Made by a program: the position numbers and the translations under genes
Notes under the pieces: generated by a model
What the model was told of the DNA's origin: nothing
Seen by the model: only the letters and a program-made list of their open reading frames with translations
Database searches by the model: none
From: Parabacteroides faecis
GTDB lineage: Bacteria > Bacteroidota > Bacteroidia > Bacteroidales > Tannerellaceae
Direction of reading: 5' to 3'
Length of the DNA: 64,000 nucleotides
Assembly: GCF_014647375.1 (NCBI RefSeq)
Contig: NZ_BMPB01000010.1
Span: forward strand, 1 to 64,000
Shown here: in pieces, positions 24,997 to 34,802 of the stretch
Position numbering within the stretch: the first letter of the stretch is position 1
Layout of the letters: each line of letters begins with the position of its first letter

Positions 24997-27900
24997 TTAG
25001 AAGCTTGCACGTACTGAGAAGCCGAATGAACGTGTTGTGGCTGTAGAACCGCCAATCTGTGCCTGGCTGATCCAGGTCGTTCCGTCAGTACATTCCGCAT
25101 CGAATTCTTTCAGGCTCTTATAGAAGTAGAAGAGGTTACGACCGTATACGGAAACCATCAGGTTTTTGCAGCCGAATTTGCTGGTGATGTTTTTAGGTAA
25201 TCTGTAACCAAGGCTCAATTCGCGCATTTTTACATAAGAGTTTTTCTGTATCGCATTTTCGTAAGTGATATTACCGGAATATCCCCATCCATATTGGTTG
25301 TAATAGACTTCACCGGCTGTAATGATCGTATTGTTTTGACTGCCGTCCTGTTTAACACCCGGCTGGATAACACCATTATCGTAAACCATATTGCCGTTCA
25401 CTGTTGTTCCGGCAGCCTGGTCGGTCAGGTGACGTTTGGAGGGGTCTGACAAGTCGTTGCCGTCTGCATACCAGGTAAGACCGCCACGGGATGCGTCACG
25501 GTTGTCCAGCGTACAATCCAGGATACCCAGTTCTGTCATGTACTGGTAAGGCAAGTTCATTACATCACCGCCAATACGGAAGTCGATTGTTGCATCCAGA
25601 TAGAAGTCTTTGTAGTTCAATGATGTACTGAATCCTCCGACTACTTTTGGCATGGCATTTCCTGCTTTCTGGCGCTCTGTATAGTCTACGATATACAAAC
25701 CGTTGTCGTCAACGATTTTATTACCGTTTTCATCTTTTACCGTTCCATATACATACCAGTCACCCATCGGGCGGCCTACGGATGATTGAAGCACTGCTGC
25801 CCCGTTATCCACTGTAGAATGGTCGATAGAGCTGACGCCGTCGATCAGTTTGGTTACTTCGTTCTTATTCCATGCCCAGTTTGCACGGACATCCCATGTC
25901 CAGTCTTTGGTTTGAATAGGAGTACCGTACAGAGACATTTCAACACCGCGGTTTTTCAACTCGCCGACGTTCATCAGGATGGAAGTACCTCCCGAGGAAG
26001 CAGACGTCGTAGTCTGAAGGATTTGATCTTTCACCACATTACTGTAGAAAGAAAGTTCGAAACCTAAGCGGTTGCCGAGGAACTTGTTTTCCCAACCTAA
26101 TTCGAATTCATACTTTTGTTCCGGCTGTATCTCGTTGTTTCCAAGAGATTGTGGAACCTGGTTGTAAATATAGCTTCCGACTGCACTCTGGTTGTAACCG
26201 GTGGCGGCTCTGTAAAGTTCAGGTGCGTTACCTACCACACCGTAACTGAGACGTATTTTACCATAATCCAGCCAGCTGGGGTTGAGGTCTTTCAGCAAGG
26301 ATGAATAAATGATGCTACCGTTGACTGAAGGATAAACGAATGTGTTGGAGCCAGGGGCCAGCGTGGATGATTTTTCCTGGCGAACAGTACCTTCCACATA
26401 GGCCCAGCTGTCATAACCGAATGATGCTGTGGCGAAGAAGGCTTGTTTTAACAGGGATGCTTTTTTCATGCCGGGGTTTGCCGGTGTTAAACCTGAAGAG
26501 TTCAGGTGAAACCAGTTTTCAACGCTCAGACCGCCGCGGGTACCCACGGATGTGTCGTACTGATTTTCCTGGCGGGCAGACCAACCGGCATTTGCGCTGA
26601 CATTGTATTTTTCGGCAAATGTACGGTCAAACATCAACATAAGGTCGCCGTAGTAGATTTCATACTTGGAGTTTTTCAACCCATAGTATCCGGTGTAATT
26701 GCCCGGCTGTCTGAATACGTTCGGGGTTTCTGTCGAGTTTTTGCTTTCGATTACGTTGTATGTCAAGTCGGTTGACAAACGTCCGCGTGCGGTCAGACCC
26801 GGAATTATTTCCCATGATGGCGTCACACTGGCGATGAAACGGTTGTTGTCTTCCAACTGTTCTTTGCCGAAGATATTCCAGAAATATTCGGTTGCCATCT
26901 GATAGCCTGCCGGATTCCAATCCCATGCTTCATCTGGGGTCAATGTGTTGCTGTTGTAGTTTGTGTTCATGTAGCCGAGACTGGTCACTGTGCTGTTCTT
27001 TAAAGCTGCGATATCATCGTAACCGGTGAACATACCCTGATAGTTTGTCAGCAATCGGCTGATACGGTAAGCACGGTTCTTTACATGCTGGCGCATATAG
27101 TTGGCCGAATAATCTACTTTTAAGTTTTTCAGGATATTGGCGCTACCAGATAATGCAAAGTTGTGCTTGTTGTTATGTGAGTTCAACTGCGTAGGAGTAT
27201 TGTCTACATAAGTGTAGGAGAAACGCAGATTTCCTTTTTCCGTACCGTTGGTAATAGCCAGGTTATAAGTCTGGTTGATACCTGTCTGGAAAACATCGTT
27301 CCACTGGTTGTGGTCGATAGGTGCATGGGTACGGGTTACTCCGTTCCAGTTGTATAACTGTGTCGTGTAGTCGTACGGACGTCCCCATGAATAATACGTG
27401 TTACGCGGACTGATCACCTGGTTACCGTTCCGGTCGGTACGGGTGTTCTGGAATCCGGTCTGTTTCTCAAAATCACTGGCGGTGGACAATAGCGCATTAT
27501 CATAGCCCGGCCCGAATTCTTTCTGGATATTGGGCATGTAGGCTACTTTATCAAAGCTTAAGTTTGCACTGAAGTCTACACCCAGACCACTTTGTCCTTT
27601 ACCACTTTTGGAGGTGATCATTACAACACCGTTAGCAGCTTCCGAACCGTACAGGGCTGAGGCGGCAGCCCCTTTCAGGATGGAGATACTTTCGATATCT
27701 TCGGGGTTGATATCGACCATACCGTTCGATTCTACACGCTGGTTGGTCCAGTATCCGTCTTTGTTGGCGTCGCCGTTGTGAATGGGCACACCGTCCATCA
27801 CGATCAATGGCTGTGTTGTACCGGTGATAGACGACAGACCGCGCACTGAGATGGATACAGAAGAGGTTCCACCACCCGGAGCAGCCTGTATGCGCACACC

Positions 27901-28392
27901 GGAAGCCTTACCATACAATGATGTGGCGAAGTCGGGAGTTCCGGTTTTGATCAACTCTCCGGCATCGATTGTACTGACTGCATACCCCAGCTTTTTGGCA
28001 TCTTTCCTGATACCCATGGCGGTAACGACTACTTCGTCCAGCTTCTGAGTATCTTCAGAAAGTTTGATAGAAAGAGAAGATTGGCCGGTATATGGCATCT
28101 CTCTTGTGGCATACCCGATGAAAGATATCTGGATGATATCTCCATTCTTTACACCGTTCAATGTAAAATTACCATCATTGTCGGTAATAGTTCCATTTGT
28201 GGTTCCTTTCACAACTACAGATGCTCCGGCAATCGGGCCGAAATCATCTTCTACAGTACCGATGACTTTCCCACTCTGCTGGGAAACTGCGGTTTCATGT
28301 TTCTCTGGCGCTAAGTCAGCATATGCACTTACGGGAAGTGTCATCGCTCCTGCGACAAGAATCAAACTGACAGGTTTGAAGTTTTTCAACAT
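24997..28392 (-). CDS. SusC/RagA-family TonB-linked outer-membrane transporter
   Basis: 1131 residues. A signal peptide (MLKNFKPVSLILVAGAMTLPVSAYA) is followed by a CarboxypepD_reg-like domain (about 40-115, VIGTVEDDFGPIAGASVVVKGTTNGTI), a TonB box (LDEVVVTAMGI), a plug with SVSISVRGLSSITGTTQPLIVMDGVPI, and a large barrel ending TRSFGFSVRASF. No N-terminal STN domain is present, unlike the three other SusC proteins here, so it is not expected to signal to a FecR. It pairs with the SusD at 23350. The upstream 28393-29382 has no gene but carries a predicted invertible promoter segment, whose promoter currently points away. Expression is therefore predicted to be phase-variable and OFF in this orientation. 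Confidence 0.92.
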   Translation of the reverse strand: MLKNFKPVSLILVAGAMTLPVSAYADLAPEKHETAVSQQSGKVIGTVEDDFGPIAGASVVVKGTTNGTITDNDGNFTLNGVKNGDIIQISFIGYATREMPYTGQSSLSIKLSEDTQKLDEVVVTAMGIRKDAKKLGYAVSTIDAGELIKTGTPDFATSLYGKASGVRIQAAPGGGTSSVSISVRGLSSITGTTQPLIVMDGVPIHNGDANKDGYWTNQRVESNGMVDINPEDIESISILKGAAASALYGSEAANGVVMITSKSGKGQSGLGVDFSANLSFDKVAYMPNIQKEFGPGYDNALLSTASDFEKQTGFQNTRTDRNGNQVISPRNTYYSWGRPYDYTTQLYNWNGVTRTHAPIDHNQWNDVFQTGINQTYNLAITNGTEKGNLRFSYTYVDNTPTQLNSHNNKHNFALSGSANILKNLKVDYSANYMRQHVKNRAYRISRLLTNYQGMFTGYDDIAALKNSTVTSLGYMNTNYNSNTLTPDEAWDWNPAGYQMATEYFWNIFGKEQLEDNNRFIASVTPSWEIIPGLTARGRLSTDLTYNVIESKNSTETPNVFRQPGNYTGYYGLKNSKYEIYYGDLMLMFDRTFAEKYNVSANAGWSARQENQYDTSVGTRGGLSVENWFHLNSSGLTPANPGMKKASLLKQAFFATASFGYDSWAYVEGTVRQEKSSTLAPGSNTFVYPSVNGSIIYSSLLKDLNPSWLDYGKIRLSYGVVGNAPELYRAATGYNQSAVGSYIYNQVPQSLGNNEIQPEQKYEFELGWENKFLGNRLGFELSFYSNVVKDQILQTTTSASSGGTSILMNVGELKNRGVEMSLYGTPIQTKDWTWDVRANWAWNKNEVTKLIDGVSSIDHSTVDNGAAVLQSSVGRPMGDWYVYGTVKDENGNKIVDDNGLYIVDYTERQKAGNAMPKVVGGFSTSLNYKDFYLDATIDFRIGGDVMNLPYQYMTELGILDCTLDNRDASRGGLTWYADGNDLSDPSKRHLTDQAAGTTVNGNMVYDNGVIQPGVKQDGSQNNTIITAGEVYYNQYGWGYSGNITYENAIQKNSYVKMRELSLGYRLPKNITSKFGCKNLMVSVYGRNLFYFYKSLKEFDAECTDGTTWISQAQIGGSTATTRSFGFSVRASF

Positions 28393-28515
28393 AATAATTG
28401 ATTTTATTAATAAATGAGGCTCTCTCTTGGTCCCCTTCTTTTGGCTTTTTACTCTATTTTGTTTAAAATGTGTATAGAATGCTTTAGATTCTGACGTTTA
28501 AATCTGGCGTGTTCA

Positions 28516-28531
28516 TAGTTCTAAAAGAACT
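28516..28531 (-). repeat. Left inverted repeat of predicted invertible promoter segment
   Basis: On the minus strand AGTTCTTTTAGAACTA, identical to the plus-strand sequence at 29109-29124. The core is itself a dyad (AGTTCT-TTT-AGAACT), matching the core of the 41-bp repeat in the fecR pair (AGTTCT-CTT-AGAACT). Confidence 0.7.
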
Positions 28532-28609
28532 AATGTATTCTTGTTTTATTAACCATTGAAGACTAATGTCTATATATTCAGTTAGTTATGTTGTTGTTTA
28601 AATGTATTG

Positions 28610-28617
28610 TATATTTG
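28610..28617 (+). promoter_or_regulatory. -7 element (TATATTTG) inside the invertible segment
   Basis: A perfect TAnnTTTG. It precedes a structured stretch ending in a terminator-like hairpin at 28771, with no reading frame between. Confidence 0.4.
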
Positions 28618-28621
28618 ATAT

Positions 28622-28772
28622 ACCGGATGTAGGATCCTAGTAGATATTTCCAATCCGGTCAATTTATATATATTGATCTGTTTTTTTTGAAAAAATACCG
28701 GTTTTTGATAGTGAATTGTTTATTAAGAAGAGGAGAACAGGCAATTTGTCGTATTCTGTTGCCTGGTTTTTC
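28622..28772 (+). ncRNA. Candidate small RNA inside the invertible segment
   Basis: A -7 element just upstream, a 5' stem ACCGGAT (28622-28628) / ATCCGGT (28653-28659), an internal T run, and a terminal hairpin CAGGCAA/TTGCCTG followed by GTTTTT. There is no convincing coding frame. Speculative; it may only be spacer with a terminator. Confidence 0.25.
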
Positions 28773-29081
28773 TACAGCTCTTAAATCTTAATTAATGAGC
28801 TGTTGTTATAAGGTTATAATGTATGTATACAGATGATTATCAAAGATATTTATACTACCTGATGATGAGGTATGAGCTCGTATCTTCTTTTTTAACAGTA
28901 TGTGTCTCCTTATTGTTTATTTTATGTTATGATAAATAAATCTTCGCGTTTTTTTTACTTTGGAATGTAGGAAAGGATTATTTACGATTAGTCATGAACC
29001 TTACAGCCAATTGAATGTTAAAAAAGAGTCTACCGGTCATCTTTTTTTAAATAAATGCAATATAATAAAACAATTATTCTA

Positions 29082-29089
29082 TATATTTG
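29082..29089 (+). promoter_or_regulatory. Outward-facing -7 element (TATATTTG) at the right end of the invertible segment
   Basis: A perfect TAnnTTTG 20 bases inside the right repeat, reading toward rimP in this orientation and toward susC if inverted. No -33 TTTG at standard spacing. Confidence 0.5.
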
Positions 29090-29108
29090 CACCGTGACAA
29101 TAGTATAG

Positions 29109-29124
29109 AGTTCTTTTAGAACTA
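29109..29124 (+). repeat. Right inverted repeat of predicted invertible promoter segment
   Basis: AGTTCTTTTAGAACTA, an exact inverted copy of 28516-28531. Flanking bases on both sides differ between the copies, so the identity is confined to this 16-bp site. Confidence 0.7.
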
Positions 29125-29291
29125 AGTCATTTCTCTTATCTTTTCTTCATTTCCCCCTTTTGTTTTTCATCTTTTCATTTTGTATCTGCTTTTATATGGC
29201 AAAATAGTTTTGATATCTCCCTTGCAGAATTAAAAAAAGAACCTGTTGCCTTATATGTAAAAGAACTTTTCTGATAAAAAGATTGCATTTG

Positions 29292-29322
29292 TTTGAAAAC
29301 TCACTGATTATTTGTATATTTG
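29292..29322 (+). promoter_or_regulatory. Canonical -33/-7 promoter of the rimP-nusA-infB operon
   Basis: TTTG at 29292-29295, a 19-bp spacer and TATATTTG at 29315-29322: a textbook Bacteroidetes promoter, 60 bases before the rimP start. Confidence 0.75.
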
Positions 29323-29382
29323 CGGGCGATTAAGCGAAGATGAGGAGGGGGCGGGTAGTCCCCTTCTTTTGTTCTTAACAGT

Positions 29383-29856
29383 ATGTTTATGATTGAAAAG
29401 GGAGTAATAACTCAGTTGGTTGAAGAAAAATTGGCTTCTTCCGACAATTATTTGGTTGACGTAGTCGTTAAACCTGGAAACCTTATCATTATTGAGATAG
29501 ATAATGATGAGGGTGTTTGTATTGATGATTGTGCGGAGTTGAGCCGGTATGTGGAAGAACATCTGGACCGTGAGGTGGAAGACTTCGAACTGGAAGTCGG
29601 CTCGGCAGGTGTCACTTCTCCTTTTAAAGTACTTCGTCAATACGTGAAAAATATAGGGAACGAAGTGGAAATGCTGCTGAAAAGTGGGGTGAAACTGACC
29701 GGAGTATTGAAATCGGCAGATGAGAACGGAGTGGTAGTAACAGTTGAAAAGCAAGTGAAACCCGAAGGTTCCAAACGAAAAGTTACTGTCCAGGAAGATC
29801 AATCCTATACATTCGATGAAATAAAATATACAAAATACCTAATAAGATTCAAGTAA
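29383..29856 (+). CDS. rimP: Ribosome maturation factor RimP
   Basis: 157 residues with the two-domain RimP layout: an N-terminal alpha/beta domain (VDVVVKPGNLIIIEIDNDEGVCIDDCAELSRYVEEHLD, then FELEVGSAGVTSPFK, the SSPG-like signature) and a C-terminal SH3-like domain (VEMLLKSGVKLTGVLKSADENGVVV). RimP helps 30S subunit maturation. It is the first gene of the conserved rimP-nusA-infB cluster, with nusA starting 10 bases after its stop. The start is ATG 29383; ATG 29389 is an alternative. Confidence 0.93.
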   Translation: MFMIEKGVITQLVEEKLASSDNYLVDVVVKPGNLIIIEIDNDEGVCIDDCAELSRYVEEHLDREVEDFELEVGSAGVTSPFKVLRQYVKNIGNEVEMLLKSGVKLTGVLKSADENGVVVTVEKQVKPEGSKRKVTVQEDQSYTFDEIKYTKYLIRFK

Positions 29857-29865
29857 AGAAAGATT

Positions 29866-31131
29866 ATGGCCAAGAAAGAGGAAACAATCAGTATGATTGA
29901 CACACTTGCGGAGTTCAAGGAGTTGAAGAATATAGATAAGGATACGATGATCAGCGTGCTGGAAGATTCCTTCCGTAACGTAATCGCTAAAATGTTCGGT
30001 ACGGATGAGAACTATGACGTAATTATCAACCCTGAAAAAGGTGACTTCGAAATCTGGAGAAACCGTACGGTTGTGGCTGACGACGAACTGGAAGACCCGA
30101 ATCTGCAACTTACGTTGACCGAGGCTCGTAAAATCGATGCTGACTGCGAAGTGGGTGAAGAAGTGACCGATGAAGTTCATTTCGCCGATTTCGGACGTCG
30201 TGCCATTCTGAACCTTCGTCAGACACTGGCTTCGAAGATTCTTGAATTGCAGAAGGATAGTTTGTATGCTAAATATAAAGATAAAATAGGTACAATTGTC
30301 GCAGCTGATGTCTATCAGGTGTGGAAGAAAGAGATTTTGCTGCTGGATGACGAGGGTAATGAGTTGCTGCTCCCGAAATCAGAACAGATCCCTTCCGATT
30401 TTTACCGGAAAGGTGAAACTGTCCGTGCAGTTGTACAGAAAGTGGATAATTATAATAATAATCCGAAGATTATTCTGTCGCGTACAGATAAAATTTTCCT
30501 GCAGCGTTTGTTCGAACTGGAAGTTCCCGAAATCAATGATGGCCTGATCACGATCAAAGCTATCGCACGTATCCCGGGAGAAAGAGCAAAAGTGGCTGTT
30601 GAGTCATACGATGATCGTATCGATCCGGTTGGTGCCTGCGTAGGAATGAAAGGTTCCCGTATCCACGGTATTGTCCGTGAGTTGAGAAACGAGAACATCG
30701 ATGTAATTAATTATACATCCAATGTATCGCTGTTTATCCAGCGTGCATTAAGCCCGGCTAAAATTTCCTCTATACGAGTGAACGAAGAAGAACATAAGGC
30801 AGAGGTTTATCTTCGTCCCGAAGAAGTTTCATTGGCTATTGGTAAAGGTGGTTTGAACATCAAACTGGCTTGTATGTTGACCGAATACACAATCGATGTA
30901 TTCCGTGATGTGGAAGGAGCTGATGAGGAAGATATTTATCTGGATGAATTTACAGATGAAATAGACGGCTGGGTAATTGACGCAATGAAGAATATCGGTT
31001 GCTATACGGCTAAGAGCGTGCTTGCTTTGAGCCGTGATGAAATTATTGAACGTGCCGACCTTGAAGAAACAACAGTCGACGAGGTGCTTGCTATCTTATC
31101 TGCCGAATTTGAAGATGAAAGTCAGGAATAA
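29866..31131 (+). CDS. nusA: Transcription termination/antitermination factor NusA
   Basis: 421 residues. An N-terminal polymerase-binding domain (about 1-125) is followed by an S1 domain (about 135-200, GTIVAADVYQVWKKEILLLDDEGNELLLPKSEQIP), a KH1 domain with GACVGMKGSRIHGIVREL, and a KH2 domain with LAIGKGGLNIKLACMLTEY. A short acidic C-terminus follows. NusA binds RNA polymerase and nascent RNA to modulate pausing, termination and antitermination. The length is typical for Bacteroidetes NusA, without the E. coli C-terminal repeats. Second gene of the cluster. Confidence 0.97.
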   Translation: MAKKEETISMIDTLAEFKELKNIDKDTMISVLEDSFRNVIAKMFGTDENYDVIINPEKGDFEIWRNRTVVADDELEDPNLQLTLTEARKIDADCEVGEEVTDEVHFADFGRRAILNLRQTLASKILELQKDSLYAKYKDKIGTIVAADVYQVWKKEILLLDDEGNELLLPKSEQIPSDFYRKGETVRAVVQKVDNYNNNPKIILSRTDKIFLQRLFELEVPEINDGLITIKAIARIPGERAKVAVESYDDRIDPVGACVGMKGSRIHGIVRELRNENIDVINYTSNVSLFIQRALSPAKISSIRVNEEEHKAEVYLRPEEVSLAIGKGGLNIKLACMLTEYTIDVFRDVEGADEEDIYLDEFTDEIDGWVIDAMKNIGCYTAKSVLALSRDEIIERADLEETTVDEVLAILSAEFEDESQE

Positions 31132-31155
31132 AAAAGTAGTACGACAAAGTTAGAT

Positions 31156-34100
31156 ATGCCTATAAAATTAATACAAGTACAAAGAAAATTGAACGTAGGG
31201 ATCAACACGGTTGTTGAATTTCTACATAAAAAAGGTCATCCTGTTGAGGAGAATGCGAATCCCAACACGAGGATCAGTGATGAACAGTATGCTTTGCTCG
31301 TAAAAGAGTTTGGAAAGGATCTGCCTGAGGGTGGTTTTGAACGTCCGCGGGTAGAACGTCCTCACAGAGAGAAAGAGAGAGAAGTCGCTTCTGTGAAAGA
31401 AGAGAAGGCTTCGGAAATTAAGACAGTGATCCCGGAAGAGTTCAGGCCTAAGATCGTAACGAAAGGCCGTATCGACCTGGACGGACAGCATAAAAAATCG
31501 CAGGAGGTTCCTGATGTGAAAGAAGAACCGGTAGCCAAGCCGCAACCGGTTGTGAAGCCTCAGCCTGTTGCAGAACCGCAACCAGTAGTTAAACCTCAGC
31601 CTGTTGCCGAGCCGCAACCGGTTGTAGTCTCTGCTCCTGCCCCTGCTCCTGAAGAAAAAAAGGTAGAAGCCCCTGCTAAACAGGAAAAACAGGAGACTGC
31701 ACCTGTAGAAAAGCCTGTGGAGAAAAAAGAAGTAAAAGAGATAGTTGTGGAAAAAGAAAGAATCGAAGAGAAAAAACCGGAAGTAACAGTGAAGCCGGAA
31801 GCGACAAGAAGCTCTTCTGAAGAAGTGGACAAAACGGCTGCTGAAGGTCAGTCTTCTGTAGAATCGGAAGATGATAACTTGTTCCGGTTGAACACTCCGA
31901 AGTTCGAGTCGAATATCAAGGTAACCGGCAAAATTGACCTGAATGCCTTGAACCAGTCTACACGACCTAAAAAGAAAACAAAGGAAGAGAGACGAAAAGA
32001 ACGCGATGACAAACGCGAAAAGTTCAATAACAACAACAGACCGGGACAACCGGGATTCCATAAGGGACCGAAAGATCCGAATGCTAAGCCGGGTGCACCG
32101 GTAAAGCCGGGCGCTCCTGTGAAACCAGGTGCTCCTGTTAAGCCGGGTGAAGTCGGTGCAGATGCGAAAAAGAAACGCAACCGTATCAAGAAGGATCGCG
32201 TGGATGTGAACAATACTCCGGGTACGAATTACAGCCGTCCGGCTAATCAGCGTGACGACCGGGGTAAACCGCGCCTGAAAAAGCCGGTTAAGGCAGAAGT
32301 AAGCGAGGAGGATGTACAGAAGCAGATCAAGGAAACACTGGCTCGCCTGACCAATAAAGGTAACAAGAATAACAAAGGTGCCAAGTACCGTCGTGATAAA
32401 CGTGATGCCGCCGTCAAACGTGAGCATGAATTGATGGAACTGGAGGAACAGGAAAGCAAGGTATTGAAGCTGACCGAGTTCGTTACGGCAAACGACCTTG
32501 CCAACATGATGGATGTACCTGTGACAAAGGTTATCGCTACTTGCATGAGTATCGGTATCATGGTTTCTATCAACCAGCGTTTGGATGCGGAGACAATCAA
32601 TATCGTTGCCGACGAGTTTGGTTTCAAAACTGAATATGTAAGTGCAGAGGTGGTGGAAGCTATCAATGCAGATGAAGAAGATGATAATGAAGAAGACTGG
32701 GTAGCACGTCCGCCTATCGTAACTGTAATGGGACACGTCGACCACGGTAAAACTTCTTTGCTGGATAATATCCGTAAAGCAAACGTAATTGCCGGTGAAG
32801 CGGGTGGTATCACTCAGCATATCGGTGCTTATAATGTGAAACTGGCGAGCGGACGCCGTATTACTTTCCTGGATACACCGGGTCATGAGGCATTTACCGC
32901 GATGCGTGCCCGTGGTGCCAAAGTGACGGATATTGCTATTATCATTGTTGCTGCTGACGATGCTGTCATGCCGCAGACTATCGAGGCGATCAACCATGCT
33001 TCTGCAGCCGGGGTTCCTATCGTATTTGCTATTAATAAGGTAGATAAGCCGCATGCTAATCCTGAGAAGATCAAGGAAGAGCTGGCTAATATGAACTATT
33101 TGGTGGAAGACTGGGGTGGAAAGTATCAGAGCCAGGATATCTCTGCCAAGAAAGGTGTCGGTGTTGAAGAGTTACTCGAAAAAGTATTGCTTGAAGCTGA
33201 CTTGCTGGATCTGAAGGCTAACCCGAAGAAACGTGCAGTCGGTTCTATCATCGAATCTTCTCTGGATAAGGGACGTGGATATGTTTCTACCGTATTGGTA
33301 GAGAACGGTACATTACAGATGGGAGATATCGTATTGGCTGGTACGCATCACGGTCGTATCAAAGCAATGTTCAACGAACGTAACCAACGTGTGGAAAAAG
33401 CTGGTCCTTCCGAACCGGTACTGATCCTCGGCTTGAACGGTGCTCCGCAGGCTGGCGATACATTTAATGTATTGGAAACAGAACAGGAAGCTCGTGAAAT
33501 TGCAACACGTCGTGAACAGTTACAGCGTGAATTGGGTATCCGTACGCAGAAGATGCTTACGCTCGATGATATCGGTCGCCGTATTGCTGTGGGTAACTTC
33601 CAGGAATTGAATGTGATCGTGAAGGGTGACGTGGACGGTTCCGTAGAGGCATTGTCCGACTCTCTGATCCGTTTGTCAACTGAAGAGATCCAGGTGAATG
33701 TAATCCACAAGGCTGTCGGTCAGATTTCCGAATCGGATGTAGTATTGGCTGCTGCTTCGAATGCGATCATTATCGGATTCCAGGTACGTCCGTCTGTACA
33801 GGCTCGCCGTAATGCGGAGAAAGATGGCGTTGAAATCCGTCTGTACTCTATCATTTACGATGCGATCGAAGAAGTGAAGAGTGCCATGGAAGGTATGCTT
33901 TCACCGGAGATCAAGGAAGAAATTACTGCCTATGTGGATGTACAGCAGGTATTCAAGATCACGAAAGTGGGTACGGTTGCCGGTTGTATGGTTAAGGAAG
34001 GTAAGATCAAACGTACGAACAAGATCCGCCTGATCCGTGACGGTATTGTGATCTATGCCGGCGAACTGGGATCTCTGAAGCGTTTCAAGGATGATGTGAA

Positions 34101-34212
34101 AGAGGTTGTGGCCGGACTGGATTGCGGTTTGAATATCACAAACTTCAATGACATTCAGGTAGGTGACGTAATTGAATCGTACGAAGAAACTGAAATAAAG
34201 AAAACTTTATAA
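31156..34212 (+). CDS. infB: Translation initiation factor IF-2
   Basis: 1018 residues, long because of a low-complexity N-terminal half. An IF2_N winged-helix-like start (about 1-55) is followed by Pro/Val/Lys-rich repeats ([13 protein letters not shown] units at about 120-155 and KPGAPV units at about 312-335). A second IF2_N-like region lies near 440-500. The GTPase domain has GHVDHGKT at 526-533, DTPGHEAF and NKVDKP; domains II to IV complete it. IF-2 places initiator tRNA on the ribosome. It follows nusA by 24 bases. The repeats are encoded by imperfect DNA repeats at 31540-31630 and 32089-32150, so length may vary between strains. The very long open frame on the opposite strand is a composition shadow. 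Confidence 0.97.
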   Translation: MPIKLIQVQRKLNVGINTVVEFLHKKGHPVEENANPNTRISDEQYALLVKEFGKDLPEGGFERPRVERPHREKEREVASVKEEKASEIKTVIPEEFRPKIVTKGRIDLDGQHKKSQEVPDVKEEPVAKPQPVVKPQPVAEPQPVVKPQPVAEPQPVVVSAPAPAPEEKKVEAPAKQEKQETAPVEKPVEKKEVKEIVVEKERIEEKKPEVTVKPEATRSSSEEVDKTAAEGQSSVESEDDNLFRLNTPKFESNIKVTGKIDLNALNQSTRPKKKTKEERRKERDDKREKFNNNNRPGQPGFHKGPKDPNAKPGAPVKPGAPVKPGAPVKPGEVGADAKKKRNRIKKDRVDVNNTPGTNYSRPANQRDDRGKPRLKKPVKAEVSEEDVQKQIKETLARLTNKGNKNNKGAKYRRDKRDAAVKREHELMELEEQESKVLKLTEFVTANDLANMMDVPVTKVIATCMSIGIMVSINQRLDAETINIVADEFGFKTEYVSAEVVEAINADEEDDNEEDWVARPPIVTVMGHVDHGKTSLLDNIRKANVIAGEAGGITQHIGAYNVKLASGRRITFLDTPGHEAFTAMRARGAKVTDIAIIIVAADDAVMPQTIEAINHASAAGVPIVFAINKVDKPHANPEKIKEELANMNYLVEDWGGKYQSQDISAKKGVGVEELLEKVLLEADLLDLKANPKKRAVGSIIESSLDKGRGYVSTVLVENGTLQMGDIVLAGTHHGRIKAMFNERNQRVEKAGPSEPVLILGLNGAPQAGDTFNVLETEQEAREIATRREQLQRELGIRTQKMLTLDDIGRRIAVGNFQELNVIVKGDVDGSVEALSDSLIRLSTEEIQVNVIHKAVGQISESDVVLAAASNAIIIGFQVRPSVQARRNAEKDGVEIRLYSIIYDAIEEVKSAMEGMLSPEIKEEITAYVDVQQVFKITKVGTVAGCMVKEGKIKRTNKIRLIRDGIVIYAGELGSLKRFKDDVKEVVAGLDCGLNITNFNDIQVGDVIESYEETEIKKTL

Positions 34213-34214
34213 AC

Positions 34215-34706
34215 ATGAACTGGTTAGACATTGTATTAGTATGTCTGGCAGGAATTGGATTTGCGAAGGGCCTGTTTGATGGAGTCATCAAACAGGTTGT
34301 TTCGCTTATAGCCCTGATGGCTGCGATATTTTTCTGTGCCAAAGCTGCAGCCTGGCTGAGAGGATATATACTGGCATCGGGCTGGTTCCCGGAAGAGGGA
34401 GTGACCATCCTTAGTTATATAGCCGGATTTATCCTGATTCTGGGTGTGGTCATGCTGGCCGGAGAGGTTGTGCACAGGGTGATCGGGGTTACGCCGCTCA
34501 GTATTTTGAATCATCTGGCTGGTGGCCTGTTCGGTTTGTGCCTGATGATCCTGTTCGTCAGTTTATTGTTGAACATACTGGAGGCAGTCGATCGGGGATC
34601 GGTATTGATTCCCCGCGAAGCGAAGATTGAATCCCGTTTCTATAATTCTGTTAAAGAAATAGTTCCAACCATTTACCCCGGAAATTTGTTCTCATGGAAG
34701 GAATAG
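34215..34706 (+). CDS. CvpA family membrane protein
   Basis: 163 residues and four hydrophobic helices (WLDIVLVCLAGIGFAKGLFDGVIKQVVSLIALMAAIFFCAKAAAWL, ILSYIAGFILILGVVMLAGEVV, LAGGLFGLCLMILFVSLLLNIL): the CvpA/colicin V production family of inner-membrane proteins. The start is 2 bases after the infB stop, so it is translationally coupled. The cellular role of the family is poorly defined. It is followed by a hairpin element before sufB. Confidence 0.85.
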   Translation: MNWLDIVLVCLAGIGFAKGLFDGVIKQVVSLIALMAAIFFCAKAAAWLRGYILASGWFPEEGVTILSYIAGFILILGVVMLAGEVVHRVIGVTPLSILNHLAGGLFGLCLMILFVSLLLNILEAVDRGSVLIPREAKIESRFYNSVKEIVPTIYPGNLFSWKE

Positions 34707-34719
34707 TATAATAATTGAG

Positions 34720-34780
34720 AATTGAGAATTGAAAATTGGGAATTGCCGGGGTGGATGTCTTTAATTTTCAATTCTCAATT
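34720..34780. repeat. 18-bp inverted repeat between cvpA and sufB
   Basis: AATTGAGAATTGAAAATT (34720-34737) and its exact complement (34763-34780) with a 25-base GC-richer centre, flanked by extra AATTGAGA / CTTTCAATTA partial repeats. It looks like a small hairpin repeat element, not a typical terminator since no T run follows. Confidence 0.55.
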
Positions 34781-34802
34781 CTTAACTTTCAATTAATTAG
34801 AT

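Larger units (their letters stand above)
28532..29108. other. Predicted invertible segment upstream of susC
   Basis: 577 gene-free bases between the two 16-bp inverted repeats. Contents: plus-strand -7 elements at 28610 and 29082, a terminator-like hairpin with T run at 28738-28771 (CAGGCAA / TTGCCTG), and a further stem CAGCTC / GAGCTG. The promoter at 29082 is 20 bases from the right repeat and fires outward. Inversion would put it about 160 bases upstream of the susC start, facing it. The 120 bases between the left repeat and susC contain no TAnnTTTG on the minus strand. Confidence 0.6.

Noticed and set aside
31540-32150. Repetitive DNA in infB considered as a separate repeat element
   Set aside because: The repeats keep the reading frame and encode the normal low-complexity N-terminal part of IF-2.
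31222-33054. A 610-codon open frame on the minus strand opposite infB
   Set aside because: It runs antisense to the clearly real infB gene, has no recognisable protein features and is explained by codon bias.
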